Notes under the pieces: model-generated
Seen by the model: only the letters and a program-made list of their open reading frames with translations
Told to the model about the DNA's origin: nothing
Databases searched by the model: none
Position numbers and translations under genes: made by a program
From: an uncultured Helicobacteraceae bacterium
GTDB lineage: Bacteria > Campylobacterota > Campylobacteria > Campylobacterales > Helicobacteraceae
Direction: 5' to 3'
DNA length: 64,000 nt
Assembly (NCBI GenBank): GCA_934668765.1
Contig: CAKUOH010000007.1
Location: 1 to 64,000 of the forward strand
In this document: in pieces, positions 24,688 to 33,673 of the stretch
Position numbering within the stretch: the stretch's first letter is position 1
Layout: each line of letters starts with the position of its first letter

Positions 24688-26950
24688 TATTTTTTTTGTG
24701 GCTTCGCTAATTTTAGTGGCAATAATTGTGCGAAATTTTAGCGTTGAATCTGATATTTACACACTAATAAATCTAAATGAAAATGACAAAATTATCACGC
24801 AAAATATGCGCGAATCTCTCTCTAATGAAATTATTTTTTTAAGCGATAATGCGGAGGTTTTAGATGAAATCAAAGCGCGAAATGCAAAAAATGATGATAG
24901 GCAAATTTTTGGTATTTTTAGCGATTCTTTGCAAGATTCGCAGGATTTACCAAATGGCGCAAATTTTACAAAAATACTAGATTCTTACAAACTCTCCACG
25001 ATGAATCGTAAAGTTTATGAGCGGATTTTATCGCAGGGTAAGGATTTTATGCGCGAATCAATAAGCAATATTTTTAACGCATTTGATATGCGAATCCTCC
25101 CTATTTCAAGCGATTTTTTAAATTTAAGTGCGCACTCTACGCTATTAAAATCAAATATTAGCATAGATTCACGCAGTGGCAGGTTTTTTGTAGAGAGCAA
25201 AGGCAAACGATTTTACATTGCGCGCGGGATTTTAAGCAAAAATATCCAATCTAGCGCACTCTTAAATTTCATCGCCGAATCTAAAAGTATAGCGAGTGCA
25301 AAAAATGCGATTTTGCTTGTAAGTGGTGGGGCGATTTTCTCTGCTGTGGGGGAATCGCGTGGCAATATTGAAAGCATTTATATGAGCGTGATTTCGTTAT
25401 CACTAATTAGCATTTTACTTTTTAGTGCCTTTGGCAGTGTGCGGATTTTTAGGCTGATTTTTATCATCGCTTTTGCGTTTTTATGCGGGCTAGCGGGGGC
25501 TTTTGCTTTGCTAGATAAGGTGCATATTTTAAGCATCGCCATTAGCACGAGTTTGATTGGGTTGGTGCTTGATTTTTCAATGCACTTTTTAAGTCTAAAT
25601 TATAAAAGAAATTTGCCTATTTTTAAACTAAAAAAAGTCTTTATTGTCGGGCTAGGAATCGCGTGTAGCGGATATGCGATTTTTTTTCTATCGCCTATGA
25701 ATTTTTTGCACCAAATTGCTACAATATCGATTTTTACGCTATTTGGAGCGATGATGGCGACATATTTTTTGCTACCACAAATGATAGATTCTAATCCCAA
25801 ACCCACGAGATTTTTTCGCTTTTGCCTAATAAATTATATTTTGTGGCTAAAACGCTTCAATAAAAAGTGGCTCATTTTGCCTTGTGCGCTAGTTATTTTA
25901 AGTATTCCATTTTTAGTGCGATTTGATTTTAGCGACAATATTAAAAGCTACTACGCTCCGCCAAATGCCCTAATTAACGAGACAATAGAGATTAGCAACA
26001 TTATGCAAGATAGCTCAAATACGCAATTTATAACGATTCGCGCTAAAAATAGCGATGATTTGATAGCAAAAGAGCGAAAATTAGGCGAAATTTTAGAGCA
26101 AAAAGGCATAATTAGCGATTATGATGGCATTAGCAAGATTTTTTTAAGCAAAAAAGAGCAAGAAAATGCAAGAGAGATTTTGCTAGATTCATTGCAGAAA
26201 AATACAAGTTATTTGCAAGATTTAGGCTTTGATAAAAGCGCGATTAGTGATTTTATAAATCAAATAAGCAATTTAGAAATCATAGATTTTAAAGATAATT
26301 TATATAATATTTTTGAGATTTTTAAACTAAATCGCTTTTTAGCATCAAATGATACTGCGAATCTAAATGATTTGGACGAATCTACTCTCCAAAGCATTAT
26401 GTTTTTGAAAAATCCTAATTTTTCTACAATGGATTCGCAGGGTAGAAGCGAGATTTTTAGCCTTTTAGAATCGCATAACGCGCGATTTATTGATTTTAAT
26501 GAAAGCATAAATAGCGGTTTTGAATCTATAAAACGCAATGCCATTGCACTAAAAATCATCGCTTTTGTCGTGGCGTTTGTGATTTTGGGTGCGTGTTTTG
26601 GGCTAAAAATGGGCTTGAAAATGACGCTAATCGTGCTATGTGCTATGATTTTAAGCTTATGTGCTCTTGTGATTTGCGGTGTGAGTGTGAATATTTTTAG
26701 CATTTTTGGGCTGATTTTAGCAAGTGTGGTGGGGATTGATTATGTAATTTTCGCACTTTATCAAAGCAAGATTCGCGCCATTTTAGGCATAATTTTGGCT
26801 TCGCTAACTAGCATTATTTCATTTGTGATTTTGGCGACTTCGCATTTTGGCGCACTCTTTGCCTTTGGGATTGCTACAAGCCTATGTATGTGCCTCTGCG
26901 CCCTTTTTGCAAGTATATTTGCAATGAAAATGTGTAGCAAGATAATATGA
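24668..26950 (+). CDS. MMPL/RND-type exporter, ApeM type
   Basis: 760 aa with an internally duplicated RND layout: one N-terminal helix, a periplasmic domain (about 30-235), five helices (about 240-385), a second anchor near 405, a second periplasmic domain (about 430-615) and a final five-helix bundle. Hydrophobic blocks such as Gly-Leu-Val-Leu-Asp-Phe-Ser-Met-His-Phe and Gly-Ile-Asp-Tyr-Val-Ile-Phe-Ala carry the intramembrane Asp residues expected for proton coupling. It would move the finished polyene lipid out of the inner membrane towards the LolA-like carrier. It is the last gene of the cluster and converges on the HipA-like gene 21 bases away. Confidence 0.85.
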   Translation: MKWKIYSIFFVASLILVAIIVRNFSVESDIYTLINLNENDKIITQNMRESLSNEIIFLSDNAEVLDEIKARNAKNDDRQIFGIFSDSLQDSQDLPNGANFTKILDSYKLSTMNRKVYERILSQGKDFMRESISNIFNAFDMRILPISSDFLNLSAHSTLLKSNISIDSRSGRFFVESKGKRFYIARGILSKNIQSSALLNFIAESKSIASAKNAILLVSGGAIFSAVGESRGNIESIYMSVISLSLISILLFSAFGSVRIFRLIFIIAFAFLCGLAGAFALLDKVHILSIAISTSLIGLVLDFSMHFLSLNYKRNLPIFKLKKVFIVGLGIACSGYAIFFLSPMNFLHQIATISIFTLFGAMMATYFLLPQMIDSNPKPTRFFRFCLINYILWLKRFNKKWLILPCALVILSIPFLVRFDFSDNIKSYYAPPNALINETIEISNIMQDSSNTQFITIRAKNSDDLIAKERKLGEILEQKGIISDYDGISKIFLSKKEQENAREILLDSLQKNTSYLQDLGFDKSAISDFINQISNLEIIDFKDNLYNIFEIFKLNRFLASNDTANLNDLDESTLQSIMFLKNPNFSTMDSQGRSEIFSLLESHNARFIDFNESINSGFESIKRNAIALKIIAFVVAFVILGACFGLKMGLKMTLIVLCAMILSLCALVICGVSVNIFSIFGLILASVVGIDYVIFALYQSKIRAILGIILASLTSIISFVILATSHFGALFAFGIATSLCMCLCALFASIFAMKMCSKII

Positions 26951-26971
26951 AATTATTTTAGATAACAAATT

Positions 26972-27721
26972 TTATGACTTAAAAATTTTTCTTGCCTTTT
27001 CTATGTCGCTATGCTCGAAGTTTTGTTTAAAGAGATTGATTTCATTTGCCTTAATGCCAAATTTTAAGGCTATATTTTTCCACTGCGCTCCCGCATTTAC
27101 GCAATCACGCAAAATTTCTAAAAATGCTTTTTGATTCACGCTAAATTCAGGTGCAATTTCTCTGCATAGATTTACACTTGGCAAATTCTTATATTCTATA
27201 AAATTTAGCGCGTGGCGTTGTTTTTCATAAGGATATGGCATAGGATTCAAATCATAAGCTGGGCTTAAATTCCACGATTTTGTGGCTTTATCATAAAGCA
27301 ATGCGTGATTACGCAAATGGTCATCTATATTGCCAAATAGTGTGTTAAATAGCATCCGCCTAAACATTTCGGCTTTATTTTGCAAATCTAGCTCTTTTGC
27401 AATATTTACATAAGATTTTTCTTTAGCATTTTCTTTTTTGCTCACTTTAAGCAATGTCATTGCAGACATAAATGGGATTCGCGTTTCATTTATTCTGTCA
27501 AATCGCTCCACAAGTAGCACGGGTTTTTTATTTGTTTTAATGATTTTAAAATTTGCAGTGCGAATCTTGGCTCTTTTGGCTAATTCTAACATAACTGCTT
27601 CCCATAAAATCACTGAATGTAAGTCATTTTTAGAGCTAAATTTGGCAATGTATAATTTATCATTGTCCTTTATACTTGCCTTTGGTCGTTGGTCGTTTTT
27701 ATAGACTTGAATAGATTGCAT
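26972..27721 (-). CDS. HipA-type Ser/Thr kinase lacking the N-terminal subdomain
   Basis: 249 aa, against more than 400 for full HipA. It starts inside the fold at Gln-Arg-Pro-Lys-Ala-Ser-Ile, with the ATP-binding Lys in Leu-Tyr-Ile-Ala-Lys-Phe. The catalytic loop Gly-Asn-Ile-Asp-Asp-His-Leu-Arg-Asn-His (about residue 127) and the metal-binding Ala-Tyr-Asp-Leu-Asn-Pro are intact. The usual N-terminal HipA domain and a partner HipB repressor are missing. It lies 13 bases behind the methyltransferase in the HerA-NurA operon, so it may be the toxic or signalling arm of that cassette rather than a classic toxin-antitoxin. Truncation of an older hipA is the alternative. Confidence 0.8.
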   Translation of the reverse strand: MQSIQVYKNDQRPKASIKDNDKLYIAKFSSKNDLHSVILWEAVMLELAKRAKIRTANFKIIKTNKKPVLLVERFDRINETRIPFMSAMTLLKVSKKENAKEKSYVNIAKELDLQNKAEMFRRMLFNTLFGNIDDHLRNHALLYDKATKSWNLSPAYDLNPMPYPYEKQRHALNFIEYKNLPSVNLCREIAPEFSVNQKAFLEILRDCVNAGAQWKNIALKFGIKANEINLFKQNFEHSDIEKARKIFKS

Positions 27722-27734
27722 TTAGATTCCTTAA

Positions 27735-28856
27735 TTATTGCTTTGGCGTTAAAATAATATCTACTTCGCCTTGCTTTTTAGAAAAGTTTCCGTGAATTAT
27801 GGTTTGTGTTATGGTGTTTTTTTGTATGGGTTGTTCAATAATTTTTAGTTTATGATTATAAAAATTTTCTCTTAAAATTCTTATTGTTGTTTCTTTGGTA
27901 AATTCTCTGCAATCTGTTCGCACATAAATACACGCATTTTCTTTCATCAATTTTGCACAATTTTTAAATACTATATCAAGCATTTGGGTGTATTTTTCTT
28001 TATTGTCAAATTTATTTTTATGCTCTTCTTTTTGCATTCTTGGATAATCATCGCCACCAAGCAACCAAAGTCGCAACCATTGGTCTTTAAAATAGTCCGT
28101 TACGCCACAATATGGCGGAGAAGTAAAGAGAAGCGAATATGTTTGTTTTTCGTTGTTTTGCATTTGTTTTGTAATATTGCAACTATCGCCAAACTCAATA
28201 AAACCATTTTTTAATTCTAATGCACCCCATTGGTAACGCCACTGAATCTTTTTGCTTAAAAAATCAAGAGCATTGATTTTTGGCGGTGTGGTAAGGCGAT
28301 TTTTAGCCCACCAATCAAGCGAATATTGAATTGCAAATGCACGAGTGGAGCGCATTTGATTAGATAATCCTTTGCCTATACCAGCGTGTAAATAATAGGC
28401 AATAAAAGCAATAAGTGTTCTATCAATATGATTGTGTTTCCAATCTAAATTTGTCTTTGCTGAAAACAAAAATTTCAACACATCTTCGCAAAAGCACATT
28501 TTAAAAAAATCACTACAATTTTTTGCTTCTAATTCGTAGTTTCCTCGTAAATCATAGATTTCTTTAAGTCTAGCCAAAACCTTATCTTTTTTAGCAGGAT
28601 ATAACTTTACACTGCCATAAATCCAGCCAAGTGGATTTATTTCAATACCTACGCTTTGACGACTAAGAGCACTCCCTGCAAAAATACTAGTCCCCCTACC
28701 ACTAAATGGGTCAAGGATTTTATCTCCACGCTTTGAATATTTATTTATTACTTCAAAAGCAAAACTCACAGGAAACATTGCATAGTATGGTCCAAATCTA
28801 GCCCACCTAGCAGATTTAGACTTATAGCCCTTGTAATAATGCTCCAATTCAAGCAT
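27735..28856 (-). CDS. DNA methyltransferase, N4-cytosine/N6-adenine type
   Basis: 373 aa. The SAM-binding motif Asp-Pro-Phe-Ser-Gly-Arg-Gly-Thr is at residues 49-56 and the catalytic Thr-Ser-Pro-Pro-Tyr-Cys near residue 247, so the binding motif precedes the catalytic one. A probable target-recognition region lies between them. No type II or III restriction endonuclease is adjacent; instead the gene overlaps the NurA-like gene by 8 bases and is followed by the HipA-type kinase. It may mark self DNA for the HerA-NurA complex. The target sequence cannot be inferred. Confidence 0.85.
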   Translation of the reverse strand: MLELEHYYKGYKSKSARWARFGPYYAMFPVSFAFEVINKYSKRGDKILDPFSGRGTSIFAGSALSRQSVGIEINPLGWIYGSVKLYPAKKDKVLARLKEIYDLRGNYELEAKNCSDFFKMCFCEDVLKFLFSAKTNLDWKHNHIDRTLIAFIAYYLHAGIGKGLSNQMRSTRAFAIQYSLDWWAKNRLTTPPKINALDFLSKKIQWRYQWGALELKNGFIEFGDSCNITKQMQNNEKQTYSLLFTSPPYCGVTDYFKDQWLRLWLLGGDDYPRMQKEEHKNKFDNKEKYTQMLDIVFKNCAKLMKENACIYVRTDCREFTKETTIRILRENFYNHKLKIIEQPIQKNTITQTIIHGNFSKKQGEVDIILTPKQ

Positions 28857-29805
28857 TTTTATCTCTATTCCTTATTTCTCTAGCCAAATCTTCAAATAAT
28901 TTTTGTCCCATTTGTGGTATAGCAGCTTGTGCGTGAGCTGAAATAAGTGGTGTGATTGAATTTGGATACCGACTTGAAATGAGTTTGTCTAATAATTGCA
29001 TAATATCTTTAAGCCTAGAAAATTGAGAAATTTCTGCCGTTAAAATATCTCTCTCATTAGCACTATATGAAGCTACAACAGGCACAAGTCTTTGACCAGA
29101 TGCCGTCTTGTAAAAGAATTTTCTGCCAAAATATGTAGCTTTACCATAAGGCTTTGTGCTGGTTGAAAACTGAATATTTTGCTTAATATAGTCATTATCT
29201 AGCAAAAAAGCAGAGCCATTAGAAAAACGCTCACTATCTCCGCTTTGGTTTATATCAAGTCTTTCAAAATGTTCGACAAAATTTCCACTTTTTTCCAACC
29301 CTACAATAATTAAATCTTGTCCATTTATTTCTTTTTGTTTCTTATTGATTCTCTCTACTTCTTCGCCTATATACTGCGATAGCCAAGCAGCTGTATCAAA
29401 AACAGCTAGTGGTCCATCTATGATAAAAGCTACTCGCCTAAGAGTGGATAGCCAATTTCTTTGTTCAAATGAACGAAGTATATTAACAAGCCACAGCTTT
29501 TCTAACATAGACATTATTTGTGTAAAAATACCTAAATTTGAGCCGTCTTGATTCATATTTTCATATATACGCAAAGCATCAGTTGAATAGAGTGTTTGAG
29601 ATGAATGCGGACAAACAAATTTGCCCTTTTGTAACTCTATCTTACAATTCTCATACCCACTTATGGGACATTTTTGTTCGCGCTCATTGTTTTGTAAGCG
29701 TTTATCAAGTAGATATTCGTAAGTTTGCAAAACACTTTCTCCATTTTCAAAAGAATTATGATTTTGCAATTCTTCAAATAATCTGCGCCTTATTTTCAAA
29801 GACAT
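28849..29805 (-). CDS. NurA-domain nuclease, C-terminal part of a split gene
   Basis: 318 aa. It carries the later NurA block Val-Ala-Phe-Ile-Ile-Asp-Gly-Pro-Leu-Ala-Val-Phe near residue 126 and Ile-Ile-Val-Gly-Leu-Glu-Lys-Ser-Gly near 168, but not the first catalytic Asp, which is in the separate upstream reading frame 29774-30193. The two frames overlap by 32 bases, and the apparent continuous homology suggests one nuclease gene broken by a 1-base shift near 29795-29812, or two coupled chains. A Cys pair (Lys-Cys-Pro-Ile and Val-Cys-Pro-His) could bind metal. It stands between HerA and the methyltransferase. Confidence 0.7.
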   Translation of the reverse strand: MSLKIRRRLFEELQNHNSFENGESVLQTYEYLLDKRLQNNEREQKCPISGYENCKIELQKGKFVCPHSSQTLYSTDALRIYENMNQDGSNLGIFTQIMSMLEKLWLVNILRSFEQRNWLSTLRRVAFIIDGPLAVFDTAAWLSQYIGEEVERINKKQKEINGQDLIIVGLEKSGNFVEHFERLDINQSGDSERFSNGSAFLLDNDYIKQNIQFSTSTKPYGKATYFGRKFFYKTASGQRLVPVVASYSANERDILTAEISQFSRLKDIMQLLDKLISSRYPNSITPLISAHAQAAIPQMGQKLFEDLAREIRNRDKNA

Positions 29806-30193
29806 TGCAACCCGGAAAAGTAGTATAGATTCCCACAGAAGTCTCAGTATTTCTTACTTCTATGGGATTAGGAAATGGCTCTTTTTCAATCTCACTGATT
29901 TTTTTTAAATCCATTAGCACAGAGCTAACGGTAACATACCCATAACTAGCAGATGGAAAACCTGTCAATATAGGAACTTCTTCTCTACCACCATCTATGG
30001 CTATGATTAAATCAGGCTGTTGATTACTATTAGATTCTAGCGATTCTTGCCTTATCAATTTTTGTGAGATTGATTCAAAAAATTGTGGTGAATCTTCTCT
30101 TACCTTTATTCGCTTTAAGAAATCAGCATTTTGCTCATTCATAATCAGCTTTTTTAGTGGCTCATAACTCGCCCTTTCGCCATCAAAACCCAT
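29774..30193 (-). CDS. NurA-domain nuclease, N-terminal part of a split gene
   Basis: 139 aa. The strand Leu-Ile-Ile-Ala-Ile-Asp-Gly-Gly-Arg-Glu near residue 61 matches the first metal-binding Asp motif of NurA 5'-3' nucleases. The frame ends shortly after Gly-Ile-Tyr-Thr-Thr-Phe-Pro-Gly-Cys. Its natural continuation, Leu-Lys-Ile-Arg-Arg-Arg-Leu-Phe, is in the frame of 28849-29805. It starts 17 bases after the HerA stop. NurA works with HerA in DNA end processing in archaea, and HerA-nuclease pairs are increasingly seen as anti-phage systems in bacteria. Confidence 0.65.
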   Translation of the reverse strand: MGFDGERASYEPLKKLIMNEQNADFLKRIKVREDSPQFFESISQKLIRQESLESNSNQQPDLIIAIDGGREEVPILTGFPSASYGYVTVSSVLMDLKKISEIEKEPFPNPIEVRNTETSVGIYTTFPGCNVFENKAQII

Positions 30194-30210
30194 AATATCG
30201 CCTTAATTTA

Positions 30211-32331
30211 TCACTTTATTTCTATATCAAATTTATCAACTTGCACAGGAATCACAAAGAGATTACTTAGTGTCTTAACACGCAAGAATCCCTTATCTTG
30301 CGCTTTACGAATCGAAGGCTCAAAATCTGCAAAGTCATAATACTTACATAGTTCTTTTGTTTCATCAGTATTATTTAAATGACTGATAAACCAATTTGCT
30401 GTATTTTTAAGGATATTTTTTTGAATAGAGCTTACTTCTTGCGTGGCATAAACCATTCCAATTTTATATTTCGCACCCTCTTTTGCTGTCCTAACCCACA
30501 TATCATCTAACTTAATGTCATTTCCTGCTGGTAATATATTATGTGCTTCTTCGACATAAACAAGAATTTCTGGTATAGCTTCATTTTTAATAAATTGCTG
30601 TTGATTGTTTCTAAAAATTTTTGTGATAATGCGCTTGGCAGATGATTTATTTAACTCTGGGTCGCCACAAGATTGGTCAATGATAACAAGTTTGCCAGCT
30701 TTTAAATCTGCATAAATATCATCAGTGTAATCATTAGTGGTGTTTGGGCTATGTTGTTCTTTTGCACCACCTATTATTCTAGTGCCGTTATGATATTGAA
30801 AAATACCAATTATCTTTTTAAAATCTTCATCAGCCCAATTTTCTCCAGATTTGTTTGGGTTGCTTACATATCCATCGTTAAATGCTTTATATCCGCTTTT
30901 ATCGTCTCTAATGAATTTATCTAGAGTTTCAAAAGCGTTGCCAATTTTATCCCAATTAGGGCTATCGGAAGCAAAACATTTGGCAGCGATTTTATATTCT
31001 TCCGCATTATCACTATTGCTATTCTCCATTGCTTTTATTAAATCTGCATTAAATAATTTTGTTGTTATGGGCTTTAAATTATCGGGAATTGAAAATCCAG
31101 CTCTCTTTAAAATAGCACGATATGCTAAAATTCGCCGTTTATGTCTTGTCATATCAGAACCAAATTCATCAGCATTCTCAGGTCGCTCTAAATTAACTTG
31201 AATAAAATTTTTTATATAGATTCTATCGCCACTGCCACTATTGCTTAAAATACCATCAATAATTTCTTTGCCTATTTGCAAATTTTCGTCCAAATAAAAA
31301 TTTAGCTTCATTAGCCTTCTGTCTTTGTCATTATCGTGAGTGGTAATCCCATAAGTTACAACTTCATTTTCTTTATTACCATTGTCTAATAATTTCCATA
31401 CATTTTTAATGGCGTTATTATTATCCTGTTCATTTTCATTGGCATATTCGCCATTTGGGTCAAAAATCAACTGACCGATTCTATTATCATTACCTTTGAT
31501 AGGGTGTTTTCGTAGTTCAAATACAGATTTTGCGATAATTTTTGTGGTATTTGATTTACCTGTGCGTGTCATTCCAAACAATGCAGTTTTTTGCGATAAC
31601 AAGTCTGCTGGATAAACGAAAATGGGAACATTGTCTATATTTTGGTGCTTTCTATTTGTAGAAGCATAGCGCACGAAACCGATTCGCACTCTGCTTTCAT
31701 TGCCAAATTTTTCATAATTTTGTTGCTTAACTTGTGGGTCAATATAATTTACAATCTCTTTTAGCGCATCTCCATTAGGCTTATAAACTTTTAATCCGTG
31801 ATTTGGGTAGTAATTTGATATATCACTACCAAATTTAAGTTGCAATGGCGATTCTCTATTATTTGAATCATTATCCAAATAAAAAGTGCCGATTATGCGA
31901 CATAAAATCCCAGCATAACTTAAATAATCTTTGGTTTTTAAATCCATAGCAGTTTTATCGTCCCAATGTTTAGCACTATCCCCACTAACTTGCCTAGCCA
32001 CCTCAACACGAATTCGTTCGCTTTCACTATCTTGTGGCAAAGTCGCAGAATCAATCACACGCAATAAAATAAACGAGGTTTCTTCATCTTTAAAATCCAC
32101 CTTATCACAATCATTTGGATTTAACCTTGAAGCAACCAAAAAACTCAAACTAGGAATCCCGCCAACCCTATGCCTATGAGTATCGTGGATTATAACCCTA
32201 GCCTTTTCATAATTCATCGAATACAAATCGCCTACGAGTTGGCTTGGCTGAAGCAGTTTTTTAATCCACTCTTTTGTCTCCACTTGTCTATTATTTTTTA
32301 TATTTCTATGTAATGTTTCATCAAGCGTCAT
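30211..32331 (-). CDS. herA: HerA-like DNA translocase ATPase
   Basis: 706 aa. Walker A Gly-Met-Thr-Arg-Thr-Gly-Lys-Ser-Asn-Thr lies about residues 253-262, Leu-Ile-Phe-Asp-Pro-Asn-Gly-Glu-Tyr (the HerA DPxGEY block) near 285, and Walker B Val-Tyr-Val-Glu-Glu-Ala-His-Asn near 590. A C-terminal sensor region Asn-Trp-Phe-Ile-Ser-His-Leu-Asn-Asn-Thr-Asp precedes Val-Gln-Val-Asp-Lys-Phe. The N-terminal about 220 residues would be the HAS-barrel type domain that binds NurA. It is the first gene of a leftward operon HerA, NurA (split), methyltransferase, HipA-type kinase. HerA hexamers pump DNA into the nuclease; a defence role is inferred from gene company. Confidence 0.85.
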   Translation of the reverse strand: MTLDETLHRNIKNNRQVETKEWIKKLLQPSQLVGDLYSMNYEKARVIIHDTHRHRVGGIPSLSFLVASRLNPNDCDKVDFKDEETSFILLRVIDSATLPQDSESERIRVEVARQVSGDSAKHWDDKTAMDLKTKDYLSYAGILCRIIGTFYLDNDSNNRESPLQLKFGSDISNYYPNHGLKVYKPNGDALKEIVNYIDPQVKQQNYEKFGNESRVRIGFVRYASTNRKHQNIDNVPIFVYPADLLSQKTALFGMTRTGKSNTTKIIAKSVFELRKHPIKGNDNRIGQLIFDPNGEYANENEQDNNNAIKNVWKLLDNGNKENEVVTYGITTHDNDKDRRLMKLNFYLDENLQIGKEIIDGILSNSGSGDRIYIKNFIQVNLERPENADEFGSDMTRHKRRILAYRAILKRAGFSIPDNLKPITTKLFNADLIKAMENSNSDNAEEYKIAAKCFASDSPNWDKIGNAFETLDKFIRDDKSGYKAFNDGYVSNPNKSGENWADEDFKKIIGIFQYHNGTRIIGGAKEQHSPNTTNDYTDDIYADLKAGKLVIIDQSCGDPELNKSSAKRIITKIFRNNQQQFIKNEAIPEILVYVEEAHNILPAGNDIKLDDMWVRTAKEGAKYKIGMVYATQEVSSIQKNILKNTANWFISHLNNTDETKELCKYYDFADFEPSIRKAQDKGFLRVKTLSNLFVIPVQVDKFDIEIK

Positions 32332-32480
32332 ATTTCAAAACCATCCAAATAATAAATTTATAAGGCTATTAAATTATAGCATTTTTTATAATAATTTTTG
32401 ATATAGAAAAAAACACTTTATATAGCATTCATAGATTTTTTAGTTTTTAAAAGTTCATTTTAGCTTACGATTCAAATGTA

Positions 32481-32630
32481 TTAAATACCACTAATAGTCT
32501 TTACAATCCCGCTTTCAAAGTTTTCTTTTGCTTTCCAGCCAAGAGTGCTTTCGATTTTACTCACATCTATGGCGTAGCGTTTGTCGTGTCCAGCATTGTC
32601 TTTGACAAAACTTATTAAATGCGTATTAAT
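32481..32630 (-). pseudogene. rfbB 3'-end fragment (second copy)
   Basis: On the minus strand this stretch reads [15 protein letters not shown] ... Leu-Gly-Trp-Lys and ends at TAA 32481-32483. It matches the C-terminus of dTDP-glucose 4,6-dehydratase, parallel to Phe-Val-Lys-Asp-Arg-Ala-Gly-His-Asp-Arg-Arg-Tyr in the gene at 33673-34041. No catalytic part is attached; it abuts the 3' end of the radical SAM gene. Together with 32332-32480, which is AT-rich and appears empty, it fills the gap before herA. Confidence 0.75.
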
Positions 32631-32644
32631 TTTTGCTTTAATTA

Positions 32645-33673
32645 TTACAAAAACTCACTATTTGTAATATCTAAGCTTAGTTTATTTAATGTGCGATTAA
32701 AGCTATCGTTGCGACAAAGAATCGGGCATTTCGTGCAATCAATAGCATTATACACTTCTCTTATGCGCTCCCCACGCCAAATCTGCTCCAAGCTCTGTTC
32801 CCGCAAATCCCCCAAAAAATGCCTTTCACTCTGTCTAAAATGCAAACACGCCCACACCTTAAAATCAGCACTTATCACCGTGCTAAAAAACATTCCGTGG
32901 CATTTGTCATATCCGCGCTCTGCACCCTCATTCAAAGCCCCCATTTCTTTATATTTTTGATAACTCGCCACGATTTTAAAGTTAGAATCTTCATATTTTT
33001 CCCGCAATTCTAAAAGTTTATCGGTAATATCAAGCCTATCGCCTGTAAATGGACGAAACTGCGCAAAATCCGCACCCCGCTCTTTGACAAGTCGCACAAA
33101 AGATTCCATATCACCTTGCGTGATATTGCTTGTGAGAAACCCCACGCCAAAGCTGGTCTTGCTCCCAAGTCGCGCCTTAGTATTTGCAAAATTCTCAATA
33201 TTTGCCAAAGTTTTTTCAAAGTGTTTTGGCTTCATTCCGTGAATCTTCTCATACATCTCAGCACTTCCCGCATCAAGACTAATCCTAAAATACTCTAAAT
33301 TTTCCGCGATGATTTCATTAAATCGCTCATTTAGATTCATTCCGTGCGAATTTAGCCCGATATTTTGCCCTGCGTTTTTTAGCAATTTTATGGCGTATTC
33401 AAAATGTGGCGAACAAGTAGGTTCGCCTCCACCGCTTAAAATCACGCCTTTATTGTCCATTGCCTTTAGATTTTGCACCACAGATTCTACCTGCTCTTTG
33501 CTTATCTCGACATTATTTTCATTATGCCCACAGCAGCCCGGACAGCGATGGTTGCATTTGTTTGTTAAGTCAAGTTCTGTTACGATTAGTGTTTTGTGAG
33601 AGTTGAAAAAGTAGTCGATTTTGCCCGTGTAGCGCAAAATCTTTTCATCCGAGTTGAAGTTATTTATTTTCAT
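32645..33673 (-). CDS. Radical SAM/SPASM-like protein in a dTDP-sugar gene group
   Basis: 342 aa from ATG 33673, which overlaps the rfbB stop as TAATG. The SAM cluster motif Cys-Asn-His-Arg-Cys-Pro-Gly-Cys (CxxxCxxC) is near residue 41, Gly-Gly-Gly-Glu-Pro near 80, and a C-terminal Cys set (Trp-Ala-Cys-Leu-His-Phe ... Asp-Cys-Thr-Lys-Cys-Pro-Ile-Leu-Cys) resembles a SPASM-type auxiliary cluster site. SPASM enzymes modify peptides or small molecules. Here it follows rfbA and rfbB, so a sugar-nucleotide modification such as radical dehydration or deamination is possible, but the substrate is unknown. Its own neighbour downstream is only an rfbB fragment. Confidence 0.8.
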   Translation of the reverse strand: MKINNFNSDEKILRYTGKIDYFFNSHKTLIVTELDLTNKCNHRCPGCCGHNENNVEISKEQVESVVQNLKAMDNKGVILSGGGEPTCSPHFEYAIKLLKNAGQNIGLNSHGMNLNERFNEIIAENLEYFRISLDAGSAEMYEKIHGMKPKHFEKTLANIENFANTKARLGSKTSFGVGFLTSNITQGDMESFVRLVKERGADFAQFRPFTGDRLDITDKLLELREKYEDSNFKIVASYQKYKEMGALNEGAERGYDKCHGMFFSTVISADFKVWACLHFRQSERHFLGDLREQSLEQIWRGERIREVYNAIDCTKCPILCRNDSFNRTLNKLSLDITNSEFL

